Positions 8,048 to 15,368 of a stretch of 64,000 nucleotides of DNA are shown here, piece after piece (positions within the stretch are counted from its first letter, which is position 1; every line of letters starts with the position of its first letter). Below the pieces are notes generated by a model, which worked only from the letters and a program-made list of their open reading frames with translations, did not search any database and had not been told where the DNA came from. Source of the stretch: Streptococcus henryi DSM 19005. Its GTDB lineage: Bacteria; Bacillota; Bacilli; Lactobacillales; Streptococcaceae. The translations under genes and the position numbers were made by a program. The stretch is from positions 62,001-126,000 of the forward strand of contig NZ_AQYA01000032.1 of assembly GCF_000376985.1 (NCBI RefSeq), given 5' to 3'.

Positions 8048-9532
8048 ATGAAAGATAATGGTTCAAGAGTACTCATCATCAGTTCTTGGCGATCAGACCC
8101 TTATAAAGCAGGCAATGTTTTGGTGAAATTCGCTATGCGATTTACCCACCCTATTACTAAAAAATCTCACAAGAAATACCTTTCTACAGGTACTGGTAAA
8201 GGGTGGTTTACCACTAAGGCAAGACCAAGTAAAAAGACATCTTCTGGAAAAGAACGTCTTTTGGTCAGCGATATTAAAAACTCACAATTGATTACACAGG
8301 TCACGCAAGAACTGAACAAATTAGTTGATGACTATATCGCTGAGGTAACAGGTATTAAGCCTAAGAAAGCCAAGAGACTTTTAACCCTAGAAGAAATCGC
8401 TAAGCCCTATGATGAAGATGGAAGTCTTTATGGTAAAGCCTTTAAAGCATGGTATGAAAGGGTCAAACCAGCCAATAATACTCTTAAAACAAGGGTTACT
8501 ATCTATAACCGCTATATCGTGCCTAATTTTGATACCAGAATGTCTATCACAAAATTTGCCTCTATGACAGATGAAATTCAAAATCTCATCAATGCTTCTT
8601 CCATGCACATGGCAAGAAATCTGCATATTTATCTTAAGATGGTTTTTGATTGGTCAGTCGAAAACGGACAGATTACTCTTACACAAGACCCGATTGCCAA
8701 CAACAAGGTTAAAAGGCGAGTTCTGACAAAGAGTGAGGAGCAAAATAAGAAACGTGAAGATATTGCAGAAAAATATCTTGAAGCAAGTGAGGTTAACTAT
8801 GTTCTCCACCTGATAGAGAGCTGGACTAACCGACCTGATAATCAACTTATCGCTGATGTGCTTAGAATGATTTTTTTGACAGGTATGCGACCAAGTGAGG
8901 TTTTGGGATTGAATGAGGATATGCTTGATTTTGAGGAGAAGTGGATAAAGGTTCATTGGCAAAGGGCGAGTAAAAATAAATCTGATGAGGTCATGGAAGC
9001 TCTTAATCTTAACGAAAAGGAACGCTACCGAGCAGACTTAAAGACTAAAGAAAGTGTTCGTACAATTCCAATGAGCCCCGAGGTAGAGAAAATCTTGCGA
9101 CATTACATCGACAGAAATAAGTTTCAAGCTCAATTCAATCCGACTTACAAAGACTTGGGATATCTCTTTACTAGAACCTATATCAGGGCAGGTAATCGGC
9201 AAGGTTCTCCGCTTTATCACAACGAGCTCTCACAATTCCTGAGAGGTGGTTCTAGTCAGTCAGCAAAGTATAACAAGAAAGCTGGTAAACCCTATAAGGA
9301 TATCGATAGCTTTCTAAACTTTGGCAGACCGATTCATGTCATTCCTCATATGTTCCGTCATAGCTTTATCTCCATTATGGCAAGTGAAGGCATTGACCTT
9401 CCCACTATTCGAGAGTTTGTAGGACATTCGGAGGATTCCAGGGAGATTGAACGTGTCTATCTCCACGTGATTAAGAAACAAAAAGACACCATGAGAGGAG
9501 CGGTAGAAAAGCTAGAAAAGCTGATTGAATAA
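8048..9532 (+). CDS. Site-specific tyrosine recombinase (integrase)
   Basis: 494 residues. The C-terminal catalytic domain is clear: Arg in TGMRPSEVLGL (about 282), then HMFRHSF (H-x-x-R), GHS, and the nucleophile Tyr in VYLHV near 475. The N-terminal half should hold the arm-binding and core-binding parts. It catalyses integration into the 3' end of rpmG and, with an excisionase, excision. The gene ends about 80 bases before the diverged att-like sequence at 9612, the usual place for an integrase at an element end. No frameshift is seen, so it may be active. Confidence 0.92.
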   Translation: MKDNGSRVLIISSWRSDPYKAGNVLVKFAMRFTHPITKKSHKKYLSTGTGKGWFTTKARPSKKTSSGKERLLVSDIKNSQLITQVTQELNKLVDDYIAEVTGIKPKKAKRLLTLEEIAKPYDEDGSLYGKAFKAWYERVKPANNTLKTRVTIYNRYIVPNFDTRMSITKFASMTDEIQNLINASSMHMARNLHIYLKMVFDWSVENGQITLTQDPIANNKVKRRVLTKSEEQNKKREDIAEKYLEASEVNYVLHLIESWTNRPDNQLIADVLRMIFLTGMRPSEVLGLNEDMLDFEEKWIKVHWQRASKNKSDEVMEALNLNEKERYRADLKTKESVRTIPMSPEVEKILRHYIDRNKFQAQFNPTYKDLGYLFTRTYIRAGNRQGSPLYHNELSQFLRGGSSQSAKYNKKAGKPYKDIDSFLNFGRPIHVIPHMFRHSFISIMASEGIDLPTIREFVGHSEDSREIERVYLHVIKKQKDTMRGAVEKLEKLIE

Positions 9533-9577
9533 CAAAAGTAACGTTTTAATCAGGCAAAACTAAATTTTGAACAACAG

Positions 9578-9614
9578 AAAAAGCCTATGAATATTAATTT
9601 CATAGGCTTTTTTT
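9578..9614 (+). terminator. Terminator after the integrase gene
   Basis: AAAAGCCTATGAA pairs with TTTCATAGGCTTTT and ends in a T-run. The arms nearly match those of the rpmG terminator at 12096-12129, showing that this block is a duplicated rpmG 3' flank. Confidence 0.85.
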
Positions 9615-9640
9615 ACTCACTTATGGTAGGTAAATAGTTC
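9612..9640. other. Internal, diverged attachment site
   Basis: TTTACTCACTTATGG follows the terminator just as TTTACTCAATTATTT does at rpmG. The match is partial. It marks the likely junction between the integrase-bearing unit and the arsenic unit. Confidence 0.45.
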
Positions 9641-9740
9641 AATTTTTTGAAACAAAGTGGCAGTATGAAAAGAGAAGTAGAAAAATTTATATGACTGGTA
9701 AATCCAATTAAGGAAAAATAACAGATTTTCATTTAAATAC

Positions 9741-9768
9741 TTGACATTATTTTTCTAAGTGGTATTCT
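9741..9768 (+). promoter_or_regulatory. Promoter of the arsenic operon
   Basis: TTGACA, a 16-base spacer, then TATTCT. The palindrome TTCTAGAA (9765-9772) overlaps the -10 and could be part of an ArsR operator. Confidence 0.65.
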
Positions 9769-9805
9769 AGAAATAGAAAAATTCATCAAAAATATTTGAT
9801 ATGAG

Positions 9806-10135
9806 GTGGAAGTTATTACGGATTTTACAAAAGATGCTCAAATTTTTAAAGCATTAGCTGATGAGAAGCGCTTGTTAATTCTAGATTATTTAAAGAATGG
9901 TGAAAAGTGTGCTTGTGTTTTGACTGATGAATTGGGGATTGCACAGTCTGCTTTATCGTATCATATGAAAATTTTATGCCTGTCAGGTATAGTCTCTAGT
10001 CGTCAAGAGGGGAAGTGGAAACATTATAGCCTCAGTGATTCTGGGCGAAGTTTTGCTCTTAATCGATTTAAAGAACTGACTGCTTTAGGGGAGGATTCCT
10101 TAGCAAGTTGTCATTGTCATCAAAAGTCATCTTAG
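9806..10135 (+). CDS. arsR: ArsR-family metalloregulator
   Basis: 109 residues with a winged helix (FKALADEKRLLILDYLKNG, then IAQSALSYHMKIL). The motif EKCACVLTDEL carries the Cys-x-Cys of arsenite-sensing ArsR proteins (ELCVCDL type). The tail SCHCHQ adds further Cys and His that could bind metal. It would leave its operator when arsenite or a related thiophile binds, turning on the downstream genes. The GTG start at 9806 lacks a ribosome site. GAGGTGG at 9803-9809 would better serve a start a few codons later, so the exact start is open. Confidence 0.85.
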   Translation: MEVITDFTKDAQIFKALADEKRLLILDYLKNGEKCACVLTDELGIAQSALSYHMKILCLSGIVSSRQEGKWKHYSLSDSGRSFALNRFKELTALGEDSLASCHCHQKSS

Positions 10136-10193
10136 TATGACTTTTAGATTTCTAAAACACATCAAAAAAAGTTAATGTATAGAAAGGGACATT

Positions 10194-11189
10194 ATGTGGT
10201 TATTTATCCAAGAACAAATTTTAGGAATGAAATGGTTAAATGAAATAATTGGCCGGTTATTGTCAATTGTCGGTGTAAATTTAACATCACGACTAGGAGG
10301 AAGTCTACAATTTTTCTTTTATGATGTAATTAAAATAACAATTTTATTATGTATCTTAATTTTTTCTATCTCGTATATCCAAAGTTATTTTCCTCCTGAA
10401 CGAAGTAGAAAAATTTTAAGTCACTATGATGGTATTGTTGCAAATATTATTTCTGCCCTATTAGGGACAGTAACACCATTTTGTTCATGCTCTTCAATTC
10501 CCTTATTCATGGGATTTACAAGTGCTGGACTACCAGTTGGTGTCACATTTTCATTCTTGATTTCTTCCCCAATGGTAGATCTGGGTAGCTTAGTTCTCTT
10601 GATGAGTATTTTTGGCAGTAAAATAGCTATTATCTATGTTGTTCTTGGTTTAGTTATTGCAGTTATTGGGGGAAGTATCATTGAAAAACTAGGAATGGAA
10701 GATTATGTTGAAGATTTTGTTAAAAATGCTCATATGCAGATCGTCGAAAATGAAAAGCTAACTTATAAAGATAGGCTAGATTTTGCCAAAGAACAAGTGG
10801 CTGATACTGTTAAAAAAGTATTTCCATATATTTTAGTTGGTGTTGGTATTGGTGCAGTTATACATAACTGGATACCGGAGAATTGGGTATCTGGTACCTT
10901 GGGAAGTAACAATCCTTTAGGTGTTATTTTAGCAACTTTAATTGGGATTCCTATGTACGCAGATATTTTTGGTTCGATTCCAGTAGCAGAAGCATTATTA
11001 AGTAAGGGAGCACAACTTGGAACAGTTTTATCATTTATGATGGCGGTTACAACACTTAGCCTTCCGTCAATTATTATGCTAAAGAGAGCGGTTAAACCTC
11101 GTCTACTCATTGCGTTTATTATCATTTGCACAGTTGGTATTATTTTAGTTGGGTATCTATTTAATATATTACAAAATTTTATTTTTTAG
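10194..11189 (+). CDS. ArsP-like permease (DUF318/YraQ family)
   Basis: 331 residues with about eight membrane segments. The family signature TPFCSCSSIPLF (near 90-101) is followed by SAGLPVGVTFSFLISSPMVD, and a second conserved half includes GIPMYADIFGSIPVAEALL. Members include ArsP, which exports trivalent organoarsenicals, and other predicted metal or thiol-linked permeases. Between arsR and arsC an arsenical efflux role is the best guess, but the substrate is not proven by sequence. No ArsB or Acr3 gene is present. AAAGGGAC precedes the start. Confidence 0.78.
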   Translation: MWLFIQEQILGMKWLNEIIGRLLSIVGVNLTSRLGGSLQFFFYDVIKITILLCILIFSISYIQSYFPPERSRKILSHYDGIVANIISALLGTVTPFCSCSSIPLFMGFTSAGLPVGVTFSFLISSPMVDLGSLVLLMSIFGSKIAIIYVVLGLVIAVIGGSIIEKLGMEDYVEDFVKNAHMQIVENEKLTYKDRLDFAKEQVADTVKKVFPYILVGVGIGAVIHNWIPENWVSGTLGSNNPLGVILATLIGIPMYADIFGSIPVAEALLSKGAQLGTVLSFMMAVTTLSLPSIIMLKRAVKPRLLIAFIIICTVGIILVGYLFNILQNFIF

Positions 11190-11201
11190 GAGGATATAAT
11201 T

Positions 11202-11471
11202 ATGTCACAAGATTTATCAAATCAAATTATTTTTAAGATTCTGGGTTCTGGATGTAAGAAATGTAACTTGTTAGAAGAACATGTTCGACAAGCTTGTAAA
11301 GATGAAGGACTGGATGTAATAATCGAACATGAAAAGGATTTTTCTAAGATAGCAGAGTATGGTGTTATGTCTACTCCTGCTTTGGTATTAAATGAAAAAG
11401 TTGTTTCGACAGGAAAGGTTTTGACAGTTGATGATGTTAAAAAATTGTTCATGACACCATTAAATGATTAG
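11202..11471 (+). CDS. Small thioredoxin-fold protein
   Basis: 89 residues. ILGSGCKKCNLLEEHV carries the C-x-x-C redox motif at about residues 19-22, and STPALVLNEKVV supplies the cis-Pro loop. It belongs to the redox-active disulfide protein 2 (MTH895-like) family, commonly found directly after DUF318 permease genes. It may pass electrons to, or take a thiolated substrate from, the permease or ArsC. It starts 12 bases after the permease stop, behind AGGAGG. Confidence 0.8.
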   Translation: MSQDLSNQIIFKILGSGCKKCNLLEEHVRQACKDEGLDVIIEHEKDFSKIAEYGVMSTPALVLNEKVVSTGKVLTVDDVKKLFMTPLND

Positions 11472-11560
11472 TCATTTTTAGATATAAAAATTGTATAAAT
11501 TTTATTAAAAGGAAGGATAGATACTAGTGATAATAAATTACTGGTATAAACGTGAGATAT

Positions 11561-11971
11561 ATGGAACAAGTTACAATTTATCACAATCCCAATTGTGGAA
11601 CTTCTAGAAATGCTCTAGCTATCATTAGAGCGGTTGGAATTGAACCTACTATTATTGAGTATCTAAAAACACCACCGACAGAGCAGAAATTGAGGCAACT
11701 TTTATTACAAATGAACATGAGTGCCAGAGAATTATTACGAACAAATGTTCCTGAATTTGAAGAATATGATTTACAAAAAGATAAAACAGAACAAGATATT
11801 ATAAATGCAATGATAGTAGAACCTATCTTGATAAATAGGCCAATCGTGGTAACTGATAAAGGAACTTTATTATGTAGACCATCAGAAAAAGTCTTAAATA
11901 TTTTACCTAAGTCGCTTGATAAAGACTTTATTAAAGAAGATGGCGAGATAATTAGTAGTAGTTCTAGATAA
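11561..11971 (+). CDS. arsC: Glutaredoxin-linked arsenate reductase
   Basis: 136 residues from ATG 11561. A GTG nine bases earlier is the alternative start. YHNPNCGTSRNAL contains the catalytic Cys of the ArsC/Spx superfamily in the R773-type context (C-G-T-S-R-N), with the partner Arg in ILINRPIVV. It reduces arsenate to arsenite using glutathione and glutaredoxin or an equivalent. With the permease this would complete detoxification. It is distinct from Spx at 42109, which has C-x-x-C and lacks the RPI Arg context. Confidence 0.88.
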   Translation: MEQVTIYHNPNCGTSRNALAIIRAVGIEPTIIEYLKTPPTEQKLRQLLLQMNMSARELLRTNVPEFEEYDLQKDKTEQDIINAMIVEPILINRPIVVTDKGTLLCRPSEKVLNILPKSLDKDFIKEDGEIISSSSR

Positions 11972-12055
11972 ATGATAAGAAAAAGAAACTTTTGCCATCT
12001 TGAAAGTGTGTAAAATATATCAGAATTACAATATTTGATATTTTGCTTTAACTTC

Positions 12056-12080
12056 AATCAGACAAAAATCAGATAAAATT
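12056..12080 (+). repeat. Direct repeat, possible integrase arm site (right copy)
   Basis: A 25-base copy of 2491-2515 with one mismatch, in the same orientation, about 56 bases inside the rpmG att core. Confidence 0.55.
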
Positions 12081-12095
12081 GCATTCTAAACAAAT

Positions 12096-12129
12096 AAAAA
12101 GCCTAGAAACATTGGTTTCATAGGCTTTT
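12096..12129 (-). terminator. Terminator of rpmF-rpmG (supplied by the mobile element)
   Basis: On the minus strand TAAAAGCCTATGAAAC pairs with GTTTCTAGGCTTTT, one base bulged, ending in TTTTTA. It lies on the element side of the att core, so the inserted DNA provides the terminator. Confidence 0.75.
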
Positions 12130-12135
12130 AGTTTA

Positions 12136-12160
12136 CTCAATTATTTAACCTCAGTAAACA
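12136..12160. other. Right attachment site in rpmG
   Basis: CTCAATTATTTAACCTCAG spans the L33 stop codon and matches the left site at 2357-2380. Confidence 0.7.
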
Positions 12161-12290
12161 CAACATGTTTACGCAATTTTGGTGAGTATTTTTTCAATTG
12201 AAGACGGTCTGGAGTGTTACGTTTGTTTTTTGAAGTAAGGTACAAGCGTTCACCAGATTCTTTGTGTTCAAGTGTAATATTTACGCGCAT
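12141..12290 (-). CDS. rpmG: Ribosomal protein L33
   Basis: 49 residues ([13 protein letters not shown]..., ending FTEVK), a complete bL33 of the large subunit. The form lacks the Cys pairs of zinc-binding L33, so it is a zinc-independent C- type. Its last codons are the target of the integrated elements, and the reading frame is kept intact by the insertion. It follows rpmF by 15 bases and shares its promoter. Confidence 0.95.
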
Positions 12291-12305
12291 GGTATCTCCC
12301 TTCTA

Positions 12306-12485
12306 TTATTTAGCTTCAGCTTTAGCGATTTTACGTCCTTTGTAGTATCCTTTAAGTGATACACGGTGTGAACGTGAGTAATCTCCAGTTGTTTCGTCAA
12401 ATTGTACTGATGGAGCAGTCAATTTGTAGTGTGTACGACGTTTGTTTTTCTTCGCTTTTGAAGTGTGACGTGCAGGTACTGCCAT
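12306..12485 (-). CDS. rpmF: Ribosomal protein L32
   Basis: 59 residues beginning [17 protein letters not shown], a typical bL32 of the large ribosomal subunit. GGAGG stands eight bases before the ATG. First gene of the rpmF-rpmG operon. No Cys ligands are visible. Confidence 0.95.
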   Translation of the reverse strand: MAVPARHTSKAKKNKRRTHYKLTAPSVQFDETTGDYSRSHRVSLKGYYKGRKIAKAEAK

Positions 12486-12563
12486 TTTTTATTTCCTCCG
12501 TTATGATATTTGAGCTTGGCTCGATTTCATTTTTTAATTAGTGTGATTTTCATCAACTTAAAC

Positions 12564-12592
12564 AGTATAACAAAAGATTTTTGTAAAGTAAA
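12564..12592 (-). promoter_or_regulatory. Promoter of rpmF-rpmG
   Basis: On the minus strand TTTACT, a 17-base spacer and TATACT, about 80 bases before the rpmF start. Confidence 0.6.
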
Positions 12593-12694
12593 GTTACTTG
12601 ACACTTTTTTCCATTAAATTTTTTAATTTGCCCTTGTCAGATTAGAGAAATTGTCAAATATGCTCAGGCCTCTAGTGAAAACTGGAGTTTTTTA

Positions 12695-12703
12695 TGGTAA
12701 AAT
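12695..12703 (+). promoter_or_regulatory. Probable extended -10 promoter for hisS
   Basis: TGGTAAAAT is an extended -10 hexamer; no good -35 is seen. It would give a leader of about 320 bases before hisS. Confidence 0.4.
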
Positions 12704-12726
12704 AAAAAAGAATTTAAGTGAGAGAA

Positions 12727-13010
12727 TGAAGTATTGATAGCTTAGGTATCAACTGAATACGGGCTAAAACCTTTTTTCTTTGACAAATTATGAAAGGAAT
12801 TGAGCACAGGCTAGCTAGTGTTTTAAATTGAACACGAGCTAAACTAAGAATCTTTGTTTCTATCTCATTAAATCTAGGAAAGGAATTGAGCACAACTAGC
12901 CAGTGTTTTAAATTGAACACGAGCTAAAAACGTCGAGAAAAAGATAAACTTCCTTGAGTCTTTGGGACTCATCGTCAGTTTCCTATTTTCTTCTCGTTTT
13001 CTTAACGCTC
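12727..13010 (+). promoter_or_regulatory. hisS leader with tandem hairpin repeats
   Basis: Copies at 12792-12843 and 12878-12928 share GAAAGGAATTGAGCACA and TTGAACACGAGCTAAA; a shorter relative lies at 12727-12770. Each can fold GTGTT against AACAC with an outer GC(T) pair. A longer hairpin (12933-12996, CGAGAA with TTCTCG) follows and ends in TTTTC, so it could act as an attenuator. There is no T-box consensus. Confidence 0.5.
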
Positions 13011-13025
13011 TTTGTATCTTAATCA

Positions 13026-14303
13026 ATGAAACTTCAAAAACCTAAAGGGACTCAGGATATTTTACCTCTTGATGCTGCTAAGTGGCAGTATGTGGAAAAT
13101 GTGGCACGTAAAACATTTAAAAAATACAATTATGGTGAGATTCGTACACCTATGTTTGAACATTACGAAGTCATTTCTCGCTCTGTCGGTGACACTACTG
13201 ATATTGTCACTAAGGAAATGTATGATTTCTACGACAAGGGCGACCGTCACATCACTCTTCGTCCAGAAGGGACAGCTCCGGTTGTGCGTTCTTTTGTAGA
13301 GAATAAACTCTTTGCGCCTGAGGTGCAAAAGCCAGTTAAGATGTACTATATTGGCTCTATGTTCCGCTACGAGCGTCCACAGGCTGGTCGTTTGCGTGAA
13401 TTCCACCAAATCGGTGTTGAGGCTTTTGGCTCAGGCAATCCTGCAACAGATGTGGAAACCATTGCTATGGCCTACCAACTCTTCCAAGAGCTTGGCATCA
13501 GGGATGTGACCCTCCACCTCAACTCTTTGGGTAGCCCTGCTAGCCGAGCAGCCTATCGTCAAGCCCTTATCGACTACCTGACACCAATGCGCGACAGCTT
13601 GTCAAAAGACAGCCAACGCCGTTTGGATGAAAACCCATTGCGCGTGCTTGATTCTAAAGAGAAAGAAGACAAGCTAGCCGTTGAAAATGCGCCATCTATC
13701 TTGGATTATCTTGATGAGGAAAGTCAAGTTCACTTTGATGCTGTGCGTGATATGCTTGAGGCCCTCCAGATTCCTTACGTTATTGACACTAACATGGTGC
13801 GCGGTCTCGATTATTACAACCACACGATTTTTGAGTTCATCACTAATGTTGACAAGTCAGACTTGACCATCTGTGCTGGTGGCCGTTATGACGGTTTGGT
13901 CGAGTACTTCGGCGGTCCTGAAACACCAGGTTTTGGTTTTGGTCTGGGTCTTGAACGCCTCCTCCTCATCCTTGACAAACAAGGCATCAACTTGCCTGTT
14001 GAAGAAGAGATGGATGTCTACATGGCTGTTTTGGGGGCTGGCGCCAATGGCAAAGCTTTAGAGCTCATCCAAGCCATCCGCAGACAAGGTTTCAAAGCAG
14101 AACGTGACTACCTTGGCCGCAAAATCAAGGCCCAATTCAAATCTGCGGACACCTTCAAAGCAAAAGCTGTCATCACCTTGGGTGAAAGCGAAGTAGAAGC
14201 CGGTCAAGTAAGCATCAAAAACAATGCCACTCGCCAAGAAGTCACAGCAAGCTTTGATGACATCATGACAGACTTTGGAGCTATCTTAGAACAATTAAAC
14301 TAG
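13026..14303 (+). CDS. hisS: Histidyl-tRNA synthetase
   Basis: 425 residues, full length for the class II enzyme that charges tRNA-His in the cytoplasm. It starts [14 protein letters not shown]. Motif 2 is seen in [17 protein letters not shown], the His-A loops in [13 protein letters not shown] and AGGRYDGL, and motif 3 in [13 protein letters not shown]. The C-terminal anticodon-binding domain follows from about 330. No clear ribosome site precedes ATG 13026. With the long leader, that suggests control of translation or readthrough. Confidence 0.97.
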   Translation: MKLQKPKGTQDILPLDAAKWQYVENVARKTFKKYNYGEIRTPMFEHYEVISRSVGDTTDIVTKEMYDFYDKGDRHITLRPEGTAPVVRSFVENKLFAPEVQKPVKMYYIGSMFRYERPQAGRLREFHQIGVEAFGSGNPATDVETIAMAYQLFQELGIRDVTLHLNSLGSPASRAAYRQALIDYLTPMRDSLSKDSQRRLDENPLRVLDSKEKEDKLAVENAPSILDYLDEESQVHFDAVRDMLEALQIPYVIDTNMVRGLDYYNHTIFEFITNVDKSDLTICAGGRYDGLVEYFGGPETPGFGFGLGLERLLLILDKQGINLPVEEEMDVYMAVLGAGANGKALELIQAIRRQGFKAERDYLGRKIKAQFKSADTFKAKAVITLGESEVEAGQVSIKNNATRQEVTASFDDIMTDFGAILEQLN

Positions 14304-14394
14304 ATTTTTAGAAGTGAGAGTGGCTAGATTTCCAAGTAAGGACCCTAGTCATAAACGATAAAGACATAGTCATGCGATTATAGAAAATAAGCTG

Positions 14395-14426
14395 AAACTC
14401 CTCTTCAAATGAAAGGGAGTTTTTAG
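14395..14426 (+). terminator. Hairpin after hisS
   Basis: AAACTCC pairs with GGAGTTT, followed by T residues. A modest intrinsic terminator. Confidence 0.55.
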
Positions 14427-14466
14427 CTAGCAACATTACTACAACTATCTTGAAGGGAGATGACCT

Positions 14467-15105
14467 ATGAAGAAACTGCTGGAACGGTTTGATATTCTTA
14501 GTGATGCTATTATTGCCATCATCATGACGATCTTGGTTCTGGAAATTGAAGCACCGACAAATTCGACAGAACTCTTTAACTTCTTCAAGGAAATTAGTCT
14601 TTTTCTAGTCAGTTTCATGCTGCTAATCAATATCTGGTATCGTCGGACTAAGATTGTGTTGCGAACTGAGATTACTAAGTTAGAAAGTCTTCTTTTTGAT
14701 GTCATAGCCCATGCTCTCATGTCTCTCTTCCCCTTGGCTGTTAAGACCTTGGTTGCTTATGAAGATGAATGGTTGTCCGTCCTCTTTTTCGGTCTCTTAA
14801 ATATGTTAGTCATTACTCTAATTAACATGATTCCAGTTATTGAAATGGGTCACAATTGGGAAAAAGGACAGTTGTCAGGCTATATTCATCAATTCTTTCG
14901 TCGTCGTGTTTGGCTTACCATCTTATTCAACCTAGCAGCAATCGCAATAGCTTACTTTTTAGGACACTACGGGACTTATTTCTATCTCATTCTTCCTTTT
15001 GCTGACTTTTTGGCTAACTATCATAAGGATAGACAGATTAAAGATGTTCTTAATGACGAATCAGATTTCAGGTCCATTTTGGCAGAGAAGCTGGGCTTGA
15101 ATTGA
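14467..15105 (+). CDS. TMEM175/DUF1211 family membrane protein
   Basis: 212 residues with five or six membrane segments. The N-terminal RFDILSDAIIAIIMTILVLEI matches the TMEM175 signature (R-x-x-x-x-S-D-x-x-x-A-I-x-x-T), which lines the pore in this K+-leak channel family. Bacterial members conduct K+ or other monovalent cations, though their physiological role is little known. It lies alone between hisS and aspS, with GAAGGGAG before the ATG and a terminator after it. Confidence 0.8.
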   Translation: MKKLLERFDILSDAIIAIIMTILVLEIEAPTNSTELFNFFKEISLFLVSFMLLINIWYRRTKIVLRTEITKLESLLFDVIAHALMSLFPLAVKTLVAYEDEWLSVLFFGLLNMLVITLINMIPVIEMGHNWEKGQLSGYIHQFFRRRVWLTILFNLAAIAIAYFLGHYGTYFYLILPFADFLANYHKDRQIKDVLNDESDFRSILAEKLGLN

Positions 15106-15167
15106 GATTTTGAAAACAAAAGCTGGGACTTAGCTTGAAAAGCTTTTATGGTCTATACCTGGCTCCA

Positions 15168-15178
15168 GCTCTGCTATT
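15168..15178 (-). repeat. AATAGCAGAGC 11-mer (intergenic copy)
   Basis: One of ten exact copies in the window, within the longer GAAAATAGCAGAGC seen at other intergenic copies. Confidence 0.6.
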
Positions 15179-15190
15179 TTCAAAAACCCT

Positions 15191-15221
15191 AAAAAACTCC
15201 TCCTAATGGGTGGGGTTTTTG
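15191..15221 (+). terminator. Terminator before aspS
   Basis: AAAAACTCC pairs with GGGGTTTTT (one wobble), with the T-run forming part of the arm. Confidence 0.7.
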
Positions 15222-15230
15222 TATGCTTTT

Positions 15231-15239
15231 TGCTATAAT
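15231..15239 (+). promoter_or_regulatory. Extended -10 promoter for aspS
   Basis: TGCTATAAT, an extended -10 with perfect hexamer, 130 bases before the aspS start. Confidence 0.6.
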
Positions 15240-15368
15240 AGGAGGGAATGAAAATTATATAGGTAACTAAAGTCAGAATCAAAGACCAGCTGTGATATAG
15301 AAGATTGCAGTGGTTTGTATTTTTAGATGATTTTGGGTTTAGGAATTATTAGATGGAGAATGTATAAC

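Larger units (their letters stand above)
2357..9616. mobile_element. Integrative and mobilizable element (left unit) in the rpmG 3' end
   Basis: The unit is bounded by an rpmG-like 3' end at 2357 and by a diverged copy near 9612. In order it carries an AlbA_2-type protein, an XRE regulator, two small control genes, an oriT-like hairpin, a MobT/Rep_trans relaxase, a putative excisionase and a tyrosine integrase next to the right end. No conjugative coupling protein or type IV secretion genes are present. It would therefore be mobilised by another element rather than transfer itself. The boundaries rest on sequence similarity read by eye. Confidence 0.7.
9616..12146. mobile_element. Integrase-less accreted unit carrying arsenic genes (right unit)
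   Basis: It lies between the diverged site near 9612 and the true rpmG end at 12136-12146. It holds arsR, an ArsP-like permease, a small thioredoxin and arsC, with no recombinase or relaxase. Such units flanked by att sites can be moved by a neighbour's integrase (cis-mobilizable elements). That status is an inference. Confidence 0.5.

Noticed and set aside
7689..9220. Minus-strand frames opposite the relaxase and integrase genes
   Set aside because: They are shadows of strong coding regions and have no ribosome sites or recognisable products.
12705..13025. T-box riboswitch for hisS
   Set aside because: No T-box consensus (GGTGGTACCGCG) or specifier-loop structure could be found; only tandem hairpins are present.
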